From: Paracoccaceae bacterium
Lineage (GTDB): Bacteria > Pseudomonadota > Alphaproteobacteria > Rhodobacterales > Rhodobacteraceae
Length of the DNA: 64,000 nt
Direction: 5' to 3'
NCBI GenBank assembly: GCA_029244725.1
Contig: JAQWQJ010000089.1
Coordinates: 248,001-312,000 of the forward strand
Shown: piece by piece, positions 1 to 8,010 of the stretch
How positions within the stretch are numbered: the stretch's first letter is position 1
How the letters are laid out: each line of letters starts with the position of its first letter
The notes under the pieces: model-generated
What the model was told of the DNA's origin: nothing
What the model saw: the letters and a program-made list of their open reading frames with translations, nothing else
The model's database searches: none
Program-made: the position numbers and the translations under genes

Positions 1-176
1 TTTATCCACTCACGCTCTTTAACCAACAGACTGGCAAGATAGGGGCTGCAACCTGCGGTGCCTGCGACCAAACCTTGAAGTTCAGTCGAGCAATCGAAAT
101 ACAATTCCCGTATATCACTCGCCTTTTCGGTGTTAAAAGGACGGGGAGAACGGGTAATGCGGGCTTCGAAACTCAT
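1..176 (-). CDS. glnE: Glutamine synthetase adenylyltransferase GlnE, N-terminal fragment
   Basis: Only the first 58 codons lie in the window; the gene continues leftward past base 1. Translation of the reverse strand from the ATG at 176 begins MSFEARITRSPRPF and contains AGTAGCSPYLASLL, which I recognise as the N-terminal block of GlnE, the enzyme that adenylylates and deadenylylates glutamine synthetase in response to nitrogen status. The assignment rests on this short block alone. The gene is divergent from the ybaK-type gene at 259, so bases 177-258 carry both promoters. Confidence 0.7.
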   Translation of the reverse strand, partial: MSFEARITRSPRPFNTEKASDIRELYFDCSTELQGLVAGTAGCSPYLASLLVKEREWI

Positions 177-258
177 GACCAAAACATGCTCTTCGCACGG
201 CAGATGGTCAAGAAGCACAGAGCTTAAAAACTACGTATAATATAATAATGAGACCCAG

Positions 259-738
259 ATGAGCAAAAGCCTTAAACGCGTAAAACAAGCTTTAGACGAT
301 TTTGGTGTCACAACCGAAATCCGCGAAACTGGCGAGGCGCGCACTGCCCAAATGGCAGCCGACGAACTGGGGGTAGACGTAGACCAGATTGCAAAGTCTA
401 TCATCTTCAAAGGTGAAACCTCTGGCAAAGCTGTTCTATTCCTGACCGCAGGCGGCAATCAAGTCGATGTCAAAAAAGCCTCGGATCTTGCGGGTGAACA
501 GCTTGGCAAAGCTGACGCAGCGCTCGTTCGGTCGCAAACTGGTTTTGCAATTGGGGGCGTTTCCCCAATTGGGCATAAGTCGCCAATCCGTTGTTGGCTA
601 GACCCTCACTTGACCAATTTTCCTGAAATATGGGCCGCTGCAGGTACACCCCATCATGTGTTCAGTTCCTCAGCTGACCAGCTGTCAGAAATGTCTGGCG
701 CAATAACTGCTGATTTTACCCTCAAGAAAATAATGTAA
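259..738 (+). CDS. YbaK/EbsC-family aminoacyl-tRNA deacylase
   Basis: A 159-residue single-domain protein of the YbaK/ProX family, which hydrolyses misacylated tRNAs such as Cys-tRNA(Pro) in trans. Lys46 sits where the family has its essential lysine (QIAKSIIF), and the conserved GFAIGGVSPIGH block spans residues 95-106. Length is normal for the family. The ATG at 259 lies only about 18 bases after a TATAAT hexamer (236-241); if that is the -10 element the mRNA would have a very short leader, which fits the weak Shine-Dalgarno sequence. Substrate specificity within the family cannot be told from sequence. Confidence 0.92.
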   Translation: MSKSLKRVKQALDDFGVTTEIRETGEARTAQMAADELGVDVDQIAKSIIFKGETSGKAVLFLTAGGNQVDVKKASDLAGEQLGKADAALVRSQTGFAIGGVSPIGHKSPIRCWLDPHLTNFPEIWAAAGTPHHVFSSSADQLSEMSGAITADFTLKKIM

Positions 739-831
739 AAAACTTTTACATTGGCCCTTGCATTTCGATGGCAGAACTCCAATCTTGGTAATGTGAAGGG
801 AATTCACATTACGCCAAAAACGGAGTTAGTA

Positions 832-1311
832 ATGACAAGTTATGCCAATTCATCCCAGTCCACCTCGAACGAGGCTTGGGGTAACAGCAGCGAGGCATGG
901 TTCGATAGCAAAGGCAAACATTGGCCTGCGCGCGCCGAAGCATGGCTTGACCGCAAAGGTAAAGGCGCATGGATCGCAGCAGCGGTACTTGGCTTTATCT
1001 TCTTCTGGCCAGTTGGACTGGCCCTGATGATTTACATGATCTGGAGCAAAGAAATGTTCTCAAAAAACTGCACAAAACGTAGCCACAAAATGCACTCAAC
1101 ATTCCGTTCATCAGGCAACACTGCCTTTGATGCATACAAATCGGATACCCTGCGCCGCTTGCAGGATGAGCAGGACAACTTTGAAAACTTCCTTGAGCGC
1201 CTTCGTGCAGCGAAAGACAAAAACGAATTTGATCAGTTCATGGATGAGCGTGCGAAAGCACCGGCTGCTGAAACAGCGCCTACATCTGACAGTGAAAGCG
1301 CACCTGCGTAA
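832..1311 (+). CDS. DUF2852 family membrane protein (copy 1)
   Basis: A 159-residue protein with one hydrophobic segment at about residues 47-72, containing the family signature WPVGLALMIYMIWS, followed by a charged helical tail with FENFLERLRAAKDK and EFDQFMDER (about 117-140). This matches DUF2852, an alphaproteobacterial family of unknown function. I chose the ATG at 832 because GGAG lies about 8 bases upstream; an upstream in-frame ATG at 751 would add residues with no family character. The N-terminus repeats a short EAW motif several times. A second family member follows at 1376, separated by a terminator-like hairpin. Confidence 0.85.
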   Translation: MTSYANSSQSTSNEAWGNSSEAWFDSKGKHWPARAEAWLDRKGKGAWIAAAVLGFIFFWPVGLALMIYMIWSKEMFSKNCTKRSHKMHSTFRSSGNTAFDAYKSDTLRRLQDEQDNFENFLERLRAAKDKNEFDQFMDERAKAPAAETAPTSDSESAPA

Positions 1312-1330
1312 AAACTGAGCTACAATCAAA

Positions 1331-1359
1331 GGATCGGCACAATTGCCGGTCCGCTTTTT
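1331..1359 (+). terminator. Intrinsic terminator between the DUF2852 copies
   Basis: Nine-base-pair stem (1331-1339 with 1344-1352, one G-U pair) closed by a CAAT loop and followed by TTTTT at 1355-1359. It lies after copy 1 and just before the AGGAG of copy 2, so it may uncouple the two genes. Confidence 0.6.
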
Positions 1360-1375
1360 CTAACAGGAGAGAACC

Positions 1376-1867
1376 ATGACTATGTCCACACCTAGTGATT
1401 ATCAAACATTCGCGGACGGTCATCACGCCCATATGGACAATTCCGCGCAAAACGAAACCCCGCCCCTGCCCGTTCAAATCCTTAGTGTGATTGGTTTCGG
1501 TGTCTTTAGCATCGTCGGTGTTTCGCTAGCCTTTAGCGCCCATTGGGTTGCAGGATTGGCTGTAGCAGCCATCATCACCAGCACTTGGGCTGGAAACCGC
1601 ACTTTCGGCGGCAAAGGCTACAGCAAAAAAGCACGCGCCAAGAAAGTGGCGTCCGTGGTTCCTAGTTTCCATGCGGAATCTTCGTCAGGAAACGCAAGTT
1701 TTGACGCATACCGTTCAGATATGTTGGCCCGACTAGAACGCGAAAGCCGTGACTTTGACGCTTTCCTTATTCGTCTTCGCGATGCAAGAGACTCGTCAGA
1801 GTTTGACCAGTTTATGAATGATCGTGCGAACGGCGCTAAGCCAATCAACGACGAACCAAACAGTTAA
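1376..1867 (+). CDS. DUF2852-related membrane protein (copy 2)
   Basis: A 163-residue paralogue of the preceding gene. The cytoplasmic tail is shared: SGNASFDAYRSDMLARLE and EFDQFMNDRA (about 104-151) align with residues 94-141 of copy 1. The membrane part has diverged: two hydrophobic stretches at about 32-54 and 57-71 and no WPVGLALM signature. A basic segment (about 79-92) follows the membrane region. Start supported by AGGAG six bases upstream of the ATG at 1376; a second ATG two codons later is possible. Function unknown. The conserved tail suggests a shared partner, the divergent membrane part a different setting; this is inference. Confidence 0.78.
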   Translation: MTMSTPSDYQTFADGHHAHMDNSAQNETPPLPVQILSVIGFGVFSIVGVSLAFSAHWVAGLAVAAIITSTWAGNRTFGGKGYSKKARAKKVASVVPSFHAESSSGNASFDAYRSDMLARLERESRDFDAFLIRLRDARDSSEFDQFMNDRANGAKPINDEPNS

Positions 1868-1871
1868 AAAA

Positions 1872-1894
1872 CGCCGGTCGCTAAATGACCGGCG
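1872..1894 (+). terminator. GC-rich hairpin after DUF2852 copy 2
   Basis: Perfect 8-bp stem CGCCGGTC/GACCGGCG with a 7-base loop, a few bases after the stop codon. The following T-tract is poor (GGTTACCCTT), so termination strength is uncertain. Confidence 0.4.
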
Positions 1895-1924
1895 GTTACC
1901 CTTAGCCATAAGAAATTCGGATCA

Positions 1925-2368
1925 ATGACATACACCGCGCTTCCCGACCCTATCCTGCAAGAAGATTTCTACGCAGACACGCCTATGAAACGGCTATTCG
2001 CCTGGATCGTCGACTTGATAATTATCGTGTTGCTTAGTGCGGCGGTGGTGCCATTTACAGCCTTTACCGGCGTGTTCTTTTTCCCATTGCTTGTGTTGGT
2101 CATCGGCTTTGCCTATCGCGTCATCACGCTGACCGGTGGTTCCGCAACAATCGGAATGCGGTTGCTTTCTATCCAATTGCGCAATCAGCACGGTGAAAAA
2201 TTCGGGTTGGGCGAAGCTGCTTTACATACGCTAGGTTACTCCTTTTCTATGGGTATGCCGCTCATCCAAGTCGTCTCAATTGTCTTGATGCTTACAACGT
2301 CCAGAAAGCAGGGACTGACTGATTTGATTATGGGAAGTGTCGTGATCAACAAACCGGCCCGTCACTAA
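1925..2368 (+). CDS. RDD family membrane protein
   Basis: A 147-residue membrane protein with the RDD family residues: Arg23 and Asp30 in the first part (KRLFAWIVDLIIIVLL) and Asp133 near the end (RKQGLTDLIMG). Hydrophobic segments lie at about 30-46, 50-68 and 108-124. RDD proteins are small integral inner-membrane proteins, some linked to ion or solute transport, but no specific role can be assigned. It sits 68 bases upstream of bpt on the same strand. Confidence 0.85.
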   Translation: MTYTALPDPILQEDFYADTPMKRLFAWIVDLIIIVLLSAAVVPFTAFTGVFFFPLLVLVIGFAYRVITLTGGSATIGMRLLSIQLRNQHGEKFGLGEAALHTLGYSFSMGMPLIQVVSIVLMLTTSRKQGLTDLIMGSVVINKPARH

Positions 2369-2436
2369 TCAGTCGCAAATCGGGTTGGCGGCCCGAGGTT
2401 CTCTTGTTATCGTCCAATTAACGAGTGAACGGATAG

Positions 2437-3255
2437 ATGAGACACACACTTCAACTGGCACCGCAGTTCTATGTGACTGCCCCCCAAGAATGCCCCTATC
2501 TTGAAGGGCGTAAAGAGCGAAAGCTTTTCACCGCCCTACAAGGAGATTCGGCAAACGAATTGAACAGTTCGCTATCCAAGCAAGGCTTTCGCCGTTCACA
2601 AAACGTCCTTTATCGCCCGTCTTGCGCAGATTGCAGCGCCTGTATTTCAGCAAGAATTGACGTACGGCGCTTTTCCGCATCAAAGAGCCAACGCAGAGTC
2701 GAGCGTAAAAACGCTTTTTTGGAACGGCGCACGAACTCCCCTTGGGCCACGGAAGATCAATACGATTTGTTTCGCCGATATTTGTCGTCTCGCCATGCAA
2801 ATGGAGGCATGGCGGATATGGATGTTTTCGAGTTCGCCAACATGATTGAAGAAACACCAATCAAGACACGTGTGATCGAGTATTCTTCGCGCGAAAGTCG
2901 GGAACTTGCGGCTGTTTGCCTAACGGATGTTCTCGATGATGGTGTCAGTATGGTATATTCGTTCTTCGATCCAGAGTTGGCTGGCAACAGCCTCGGAACT
3001 TACGTAATCCTAGATCATATCCGCATCGCGCAAGAGGTCGATTTGCCCTACGTCTATTTGGGGTATTGGGTCCCTGGCTCCACCAAAATGGGCTACAAGG
3101 CAAATTTCTCGGGGCTGGAAATTTATCGCGGCCAACAATGGGAAGCGATCGAGGAACCTAGCCAATTAGAGGCCGCCACACACCCGCTTGCCGTTGAACC
3201 TATTGCCGAGCAAGTGGCCAACATAAAAATTCCTGGCGTTCACACAGTTAAATAG
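2437..3255 (+). CDS. bpt: Aspartate/glutamate leucyltransferase (bacterial N-degron pathway)
   Basis: A 272-residue protein of the Ate1/Bpt family. The N-terminal half has the family cysteines and turn motifs: CPYL (19-22), [14 protein letters not shown] (50-63) and the CADCSAC cluster (Cys63, Cys66, Cys69). The C-terminal half carries [18 protein letters not shown], the acyltransferase (GNAT-like) core. Bpt transfers leucine from Leu-tRNA to proteins beginning with Asp or Glu, marking them for ClpS/ClpAP degradation. Length is normal. A strong bidirectional hairpin follows the stop codon. Confidence 0.93.
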   Translation: MRHTLQLAPQFYVTAPQECPYLEGRKERKLFTALQGDSANELNSSLSKQGFRRSQNVLYRPSCADCSACISARIDVRRFSASKSQRRVERKNAFLERRTNSPWATEDQYDLFRRYLSSRHANGGMADMDVFEFANMIEETPIKTRVIEYSSRESRELAAVCLTDVLDDGVSMVYSFFDPELAGNSLGTYVILDHIRIAQEVDLPYVYLGYWVPGSTKMGYKANFSGLEIYRGQQWEAIEEPSQLEAATHPLAVEPIAEQVANIKIPGVHTVK

Positions 3256-3256
3256 C

Positions 3257-3282
3257 AAAGGCCGGGCAATCGCCCGGCCTTT
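3257..3282. terminator. Bidirectional intrinsic terminator between bpt and the TRAP operon
   Basis: Perfect 11-bp stem (3257-3267 with 3272-3282) with an AATC loop, starting with AAA and ending in TTT. It lies between converging genes, so it can serve both bpt and the TRAP large-permease gene. Confidence 0.8.
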
Positions 3283-3304
3283 CGCATTTCGATGAGTTCC
3301 TAAA

Positions 3305-5659
3305 TCAGTTCCCAATCAACGCCGGCACAATCGTCACGATTGCAGGGAAGAACCAGAGCAGCCCCAAACCAACAACTTGGATCAGCACGAATGGCACCAC
3401 ACCGCGATAGATATGGGCCGTGGTGACCTCCTTGGGGGCAACACCGCGTAGATAGAACAACGCGAACCCAAACGGAGGCGTTAGGAAAGACGTCTGCAGA
3501 TTGACTGCGATCATGATCGTGACCCATTTAGGATCAAACGTGCCGCCGTAGATCACTGGGCCCACGATTGGGATCACGATGTAAATAATCTCAAGGAAAT
3601 CGAGAACAAACCCAAGTACGAACAGCACCAACATCACGATCAAAAAGACCGTAAATTCGCTGTCAAAACTCTTGAGGAACAGTTGAATATAATGCTCGCC
3701 ACCAAATGAAATCACAACAAGGTTCAACAATTGCGAGCCTATTAGGATGGTAAAAACCATCGACGTGACCTTGGCCGTTTCTCTGACAACCGGACTGAGA
3801 ACCCCGGTTCGAAACAAGACGTAACACGAATAAATCAACCCAAATGCAGCGTAGAGATACGCCGCTTGCGCAAAGAAGAACGCGATCCAGCTTTCAACGC
3901 TAACCGAAGATACGTTGATGCGCAGGTCAAAATTGACACCGATCAGGATCATGATCACGACGGCGAAGGTTGAGTTCAGAATGATTTTACCTGAACCGCC
4001 CTCATCTTGAAGTTTGCGATAGGCTGCCAGCATTATTGCACCGGCGGCGCCAAGAGCTGCGGCCGGTGTAGGGTTGGTAATGCCGCCCAATATCGAACCT
4101 AGAACCGCGATGATTAGAACCAAAGGTGGAAAAACAACTTTGATAAGCTCATTCTGAGACATGCGGATCGCGGCCTCTTTACAGCCATACAAAGCAATCA
4201 AACTTGGTATCAGCAAGAAGACGACGGTCATCGATGCGCTGGTCTGCGGACCAATCAACAATAGATCCACGACAATCATTAACGCGACACCCGCGATGCC
4301 AATTAAAATGGGTTCGTGATTGGCAGACGGTTTCACGCCCCTACCTGTGGTTAGAGTCAGCGCCATTAAGATAGCTAGAACAGCAACGCCGGTGCCGATT
4401 GGTGGAGCATCCGAAACCTTCTGGGCGATTGCAGTGGCGATTTCTTCGTCTGTAAGCTTGCGACTTTCTTCAACTCCGCCGGAAGCGTCGATATCAAGTT
4501 GTTGGTTGATCGCAAAATCCCAAGCATCTTGGCCATGTAGATCGATCATAGATTCCTGACAATCAGCACTTACGTTCGTGCGAAGTGTCGCCGCTTGGCC
4601 AATGTCCGAATAGCTGCCGACCGCAACCGATTGCGAGCCAATAACGCCAGCAGACGACAACATCATCGCGCCTGCGATCAATGCAACCGGCATACCAATG
4701 AACCAGGTGAAACCTTCGCGCCGCGTTATAACCTCAGCCGATCCAGAACCCATCGCAACCGCCGGGGCTTTGTCTGGGTTCATCATCGCATAACCAAACG
4801 CATATAGGGCATAGAGCCCCGCAAGCATAATACCGGGTAACAAAGCCGCTTGGAACAATGTGCCAACAGAAACAACCGCGGGCTCACCCAAATAGGTCAG
4901 CGCATCAGTACATCCAGCCTCAATCGCGCGGCCCTCTTGAGCGGCAGAATAGAGATCACCCGCCAAAGTGCCCAAAAGCACAATCACGATTGACGGTGGA
5001 ATGATCTGGCCAAGAGTTCCTGATGCCGCAATGACGCCAGTCGAAAGCTCCGGCGAATATCCGTTTCGCAGCATCGTTGGAAGGGAAAGCAAACCCATCG
5101 TAACAACAGTCGCCCCAACAATGCCGGTGGATGCAGCCAGAAATGCACCAACAACCACGACTGAAACAGCCAAACCACCCGGAAGCGGGCCAAAAACCCG
5201 TGCCATCGTGGTCAAAAGATCGTTCGCAATCTTGGACCGTTCAAGCGTTATGCCCATTAAAACAAACATCAACACGGCAAGCAGCGTCTCAATCGACTGA
5301 CCTGCCAAAACGCGTTCATTCATTCGGTTGACAATAAAGCTTATGTTGCGATCCAGCGCAGTTTCCCAACCGCGCGTGAACACGGGTTCAGCATATGTCG
5401 GCAAATCCGGGTATCGGAATACCGATATGATTTCCTCTTTCACACCGCTTGCCACCAGCGCGTTATAGGCATCAGAAGACGTGTCTATAGCGTGGTGCAC
5501 CAGCATTCCTGCGCTGTCCAAGACAGCTATGATCCCGAATGATATGACCCCTGCACCACCGATTGCGAACGCAACAGGAAAGCCGGATAAAATACCCCCG
5601 AAGAGGCATAGGAATACGATGATCAGGCCGATTTCGACGCCATCAAGTCCAAAAAGCAT
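3305..5659 (-). CDS. dctM: TRAP transporter large permease (DctM type, extended)
   Basis: The large membrane subunit of a tripartite ATP-independent periplasmic transporter, which moves an organic acid inward with sodium. It has 784 residues against about 430 in typical DctM. The core is clear: an early LCLFGGILSGFPVAFAIG, the signature GTLGQIIPPSIVIVLLG (about 215-230) and a C-terminal FLDFLEIIYIVIPIVGP. The extra length comes from hydrophilic insertions at about 50-120 and 340-420, the second looking periplasmic, and extra helices in the middle. An 18-base gap separates it from the small-permease gene, so the two are cotranscribed. Substrate is inferred from the neighbouring receptor. Confidence 0.92.
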   Translation of the reverse strand: MLFGLDGVEIGLIIVFLCLFGGILSGFPVAFAIGGAGVISFGIIAVLDSAGMLVHHAIDTSSDAYNALVASGVKEEIISVFRYPDLPTYAEPVFTRGWETALDRNISFIVNRMNERVLAGQSIETLLAVLMFVLMGITLERSKIANDLLTTMARVFGPLPGGLAVSVVVVGAFLAASTGIVGATVVTMGLLSLPTMLRNGYSPELSTGVIAASGTLGQIIPPSIVIVLLGTLAGDLYSAAQEGRAIEAGCTDALTYLGEPAVVSVGTLFQAALLPGIMLAGLYALYAFGYAMMNPDKAPAVAMGSGSAEVITRREGFTWFIGMPVALIAGAMMLSSAGVIGSQSVAVGSYSDIGQAATLRTNVSADCQESMIDLHGQDAWDFAINQQLDIDASGGVEESRKLTDEEIATAIAQKVSDAPPIGTGVAVLAILMALTLTTGRGVKPSANHEPILIGIAGVALMIVVDLLLIGPQTSASMTVVFLLIPSLIALYGCKEAAIRMSQNELIKVVFPPLVLIIAVLGSILGGITNPTPAAALGAAGAIMLAAYRKLQDEGGSGKIILNSTFAVVIMILIGVNFDLRINVSSVSVESWIAFFFAQAAYLYAAFGLIYSCYVLFRTGVLSPVVRETAKVTSMVFTILIGSQLLNLVVISFGGEHYIQLFLKSFDSEFTVFLIVMLVLFVLGFVLDFLEIIYIVIPIVGPVIYGGTFDPKWVTIMIAVNLQTSFLTPPFGFALFYLRGVAPKEVTTAHIYRGVVPFVLIQVVGLGLLWFFPAIVTIVPALIGN

Positions 5660-5677
5660 TGTTTTACTGCCCCTAAA

Positions 5678-6604
5678 TTAGTGTGTGCCTTCGAAGGCTT
5701 CTTCGCCATCACCCAGCGTATCTTTATCGAGATACTTGTTTTCACTCGCCTCACCTTCTTTGCGCTCAAGATAAGAGCGCCAGAAAAAGGCCCATGCATG
5801 TAAGAACACCATTCCGGCAAAGGCTACGAGTAGGATTTTGAATAAGAAATAAGCCGTGAACCCGTTCGGTGAAAAGCCGATCGTTTCAACGTTCCAACGC
5901 ATTGCACGAGATTTCAAAAGTAAGCGTTCAATCGTATCTGAAGCAGACGGCTTTGGCACGATTAGGTGGCGCCACATGAAGAACCAGCCATACATCCAGA
6001 TTAACGTTGCTGTTGGGATCATAAAGAAAAGCGATCCGAACATATCGATCACCTTTTTCGTACGAAACCGCACCGCCGAATAAACTAGGTCTACCCGCAC
6101 ATGGCCGCCCTGTACAAACGTGTACGTGGCACAAAGAGCGACGACTAAAGCATTGTAAAGTTTAAGTTCTTCCGCATACCAGCTGATGTCGAACTGCAAT
6201 GGTACACCGAACCCAATAACAATATCTGGGCGCGTAAATATCCGCTGCATAAAAACGATAATAACTTGCTGCAGAACCATGGCCAAACCAGCCCACGCGA
6301 AGAAGCGGCCTACAGTATTGGCCACGCCCTCAAGCGTGCGAACAGCCCGCCACAAAAATCGGTTAGAAATGATGCCGATTATCGTAAGGATCAGGAAAAA
6401 AGTGAAAACAACAAAGAAGAACTCGATTGATCCGCCATAATATACGAAACGCATCACTGCCTGTTTGTCCGACCAATCCAGCCAAAGCTGAGGTTGGGAC
6501 ACGGCACTACCAAAGTTGATGAATGCCGACAGGATGTTCTGAAACACCCAAAGTACACCGTCTAACAGCGCACCGAAGAAGCCGACCGACCCTTCTTCTT
6601 GCAT
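5678..6604 (-). CDS. dctQ: TRAP transporter small permease (DctQ type)
   Basis: A 308-residue membrane protein, longer than the usual 160-230 of DctQ. Several hydrophobic helices are visible and the family motif GGHVRVDLVYS lies in the middle, preceded by a helix starting NALVVALCATYTF. The N-terminal 75 residues form an extra hydrophobic part and the last 30 residues are an acidic tail. The oversized DctQ paired with an oversized DctM is a recognised TRAP subgroup that usually goes with TakP-like receptors. It lies between the receptor gene and dctM on the same strand. Confidence 0.9.
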   Translation of the reverse strand: MQEEGSVGFFGALLDGVLWVFQNILSAFINFGSAVSQPQLWLDWSDKQAVMRFVYYGGSIEFFFVVFTFFLILTIIGIISNRFLWRAVRTLEGVANTVGRFFAWAGLAMVLQQVIIVFMQRIFTRPDIVIGFGVPLQFDISWYAEELKLYNALVVALCATYTFVQGGHVRVDLVYSAVRFRTKKVIDMFGSLFFMIPTATLIWMYGWFFMWRHLIVPKPSASDTIERLLLKSRAMRWNVETIGFSPNGFTAYFLFKILLVAFAGMVFLHAWAFFWRSYLERKEGEASENKYLDKDTLGDGEEAFEGTH

Positions 6605-6659
6605 GATAATCCCCCACGGAACCCTATTTCGGGCTTATTGTTACGGCGCGGTGCGCCGA

Positions 6660-6684
6660 AGGGCCCCGAATATATCGGAGCCCT
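6660..6684 (-). terminator. Hairpin between dctP and dctQ
   Basis: Ten-base-pair stem (6675-6684 with 6660-6669, one G-U pair) with a 5-base loop, about 20 bases after the receptor stop codon. No U-tract follows, so it more likely stabilises the upstream receptor mRNA or attenuates partially than terminates. That would give more receptor than permease. Confidence 0.45.
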
Positions 6685-6704
6685 CAAGTTCATGCTTAAC
6701 GCAA

Positions 6705-7790
6705 TTAACCGCCAAGAACACGGTTACGCTGAGAAACGTAGTAACCGTCTGATTTGTTGATCCAAGATGACGAAGCCGCCATTGAAGCCTCAAACGAAGC
6801 ACGAACGTCCGCAAACAGCGAGTCACCCATGTTTTCGTCCATAACTTCCGCAGAAGCAGCACCGAATGCGTCCCATACATCATCGCTGAACTGCAGAACT
6901 TTGACGCCCTGAGCTTGTAGACGTGCAAGTGCAGCACCGTTGTTGGACAGCGTTTCGGACAACTGAATATGTGTTGTAGCCATCGAAGCGTTGCGCAGGA
7001 TTGCTTGGTGCTGACCGCTTAGATCATTCCAAACGTCGAGGTTAACCGACGATGCAAGACCCGAGCCAGGCTCGTGGAAGCCAGCAGCGTAGTAGATTTT
7101 CGCTACTTCTTGGAAGCCGGCGCGTTCGTCAGCCATTGGGCCAACCCACTCAAGGCCGTCAAGAGCACCAGAAGACAGCGCCTGATACAGTTCGCCACCT
7201 GGGATGTTCTGAACAGATGCGCCCAGTTTACCAAGCACTTTACCGCCAAGACCTGGCATACGGAATTTAAGGCCGTTAAAGTCGTCAGCGCTGTTGATTT
7301 CCTTACGGAACCAACCACCAGACTGCGAGCCCGAGTTACCTGCCAAAAGGCCTTTTAGGTTGAAGATTTGGCCCAACTCATCGTGAAGCTGCTCACCACC
7401 ACCGTGGTAATACCAGTTTGTCAGCTCTTGCGCGGTGCCACCGAATGGTACGGCAGTGAAATACGCATATGCTGGATGCTGGCCGATGAAATAGTAGTCA
7501 GCCGAGTGGTACATATCAGCTTGGCCCGAAGACACAGCGTCAAATACTTCTAGCGCGCCCACAAGTTCGCCCGGTGCTTTCTTGTCGATGGTCAAAGTGC
7601 CATCTGACATATCCGCAACCATTTTTTCCATGTAGCTAGCAGCGTCATCAAGAACAGCAAAGCCACGCGGCCATGACTGAACCATAGTCAACGTGCGCTT
7701 ACCTTGTGCGTAAGCCGGTGCAGCTAGTGTAGTTGCCGCAGCAGCGGTACCACCGAATGCTGATGTTTTAAGGAATGAACGACGATCCAT
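6705..7790 (-). CDS. dctP: TRAP transporter substrate-binding protein, TakP-like
   Basis: A 361-residue periplasmic receptor with a Tat-type signal peptide: Arg3-Arg4 in RRSFLK, an alanine-rich stretch and probable cleavage after AYA at residue 28. The mature part is DctP-like. FRMPGLGGKVL carries the conserved Arg177 that binds the substrate carboxylate, and GGELYQALSSGALDGLEWVG contains Glu214-Trp215, which in TakP-type receptors lie at the cation and 2-oxo-acid site. A 2-oxo or 2-hydroxy monocarboxylate such as pyruvate or lactate is therefore likely, but this is inference. Gene order dctP-dctQ-dctM is standard. The sensor kinase and regulator at 8011-10088 face away from it. Confidence 0.9.
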   Translation of the reverse strand: MDRRSFLKTSAFGGTAAAATTLAAPAYAQGKRTLTMVQSWPRGFAVLDDAASYMEKMVADMSDGTLTIDKKAPGELVGALEVFDAVSSGQADMYHSADYYFIGQHPAYAYFTAVPFGGTAQELTNWYYHGGGEQLHDELGQIFNLKGLLAGNSGSQSGGWFRKEINSADDFNGLKFRMPGLGGKVLGKLGASVQNIPGGELYQALSSGALDGLEWVGPMADERAGFQEVAKIYYAAGFHEPGSGLASSVNLDVWNDLSGQHQAILRNASMATTHIQLSETLSNNGAALARLQAQGVKVLQFSDDVWDAFGAASAEVMDENMGDSLFADVRASFEASMAASSSWINKSDGYYVSQRNRVLGG

Positions 7791-7811
7791 TAAATCCTCC
7801 CATAGATGTCA

Positions 7812-7834
7812 GCACAGAGAGAATCGCCCTGTGC
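7812..7834. promoter_or_regulatory. Inverted repeat upstream of dctP
   Basis: GCACAG-N11-CTGTGC, perfect 6-bp arms, about 22 bases before the dctP start codon and in the intergenic region shared with the divergent kinase gene. It could be an operator for the NarL-type regulator encoded nearby or an mRNA leader hairpin. Confidence 0.35.
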
Positions 7835-8010
7835 GGATCGTTTCGAGTGGCACAACGCTAGCCAGCGGATTGCGTTCTGAAAATACCCACAAACACGTAG
7901 ATTGTTAAAATGGCTATGCTTCCTTACCAATATTGACGTCCAACCCCATCCATGCATTCTAATCGCGCTCCACTCTTTCAAGCCGCAATTTAGTTGACGA
8001 ATTAGGCCAA

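Noticed and set aside
4320-4807. Short forward-strand frames within the TRAP large permease
   Set aside because: They are antisense to the hydrophilic insertion of the permease and have no ribosome sites.
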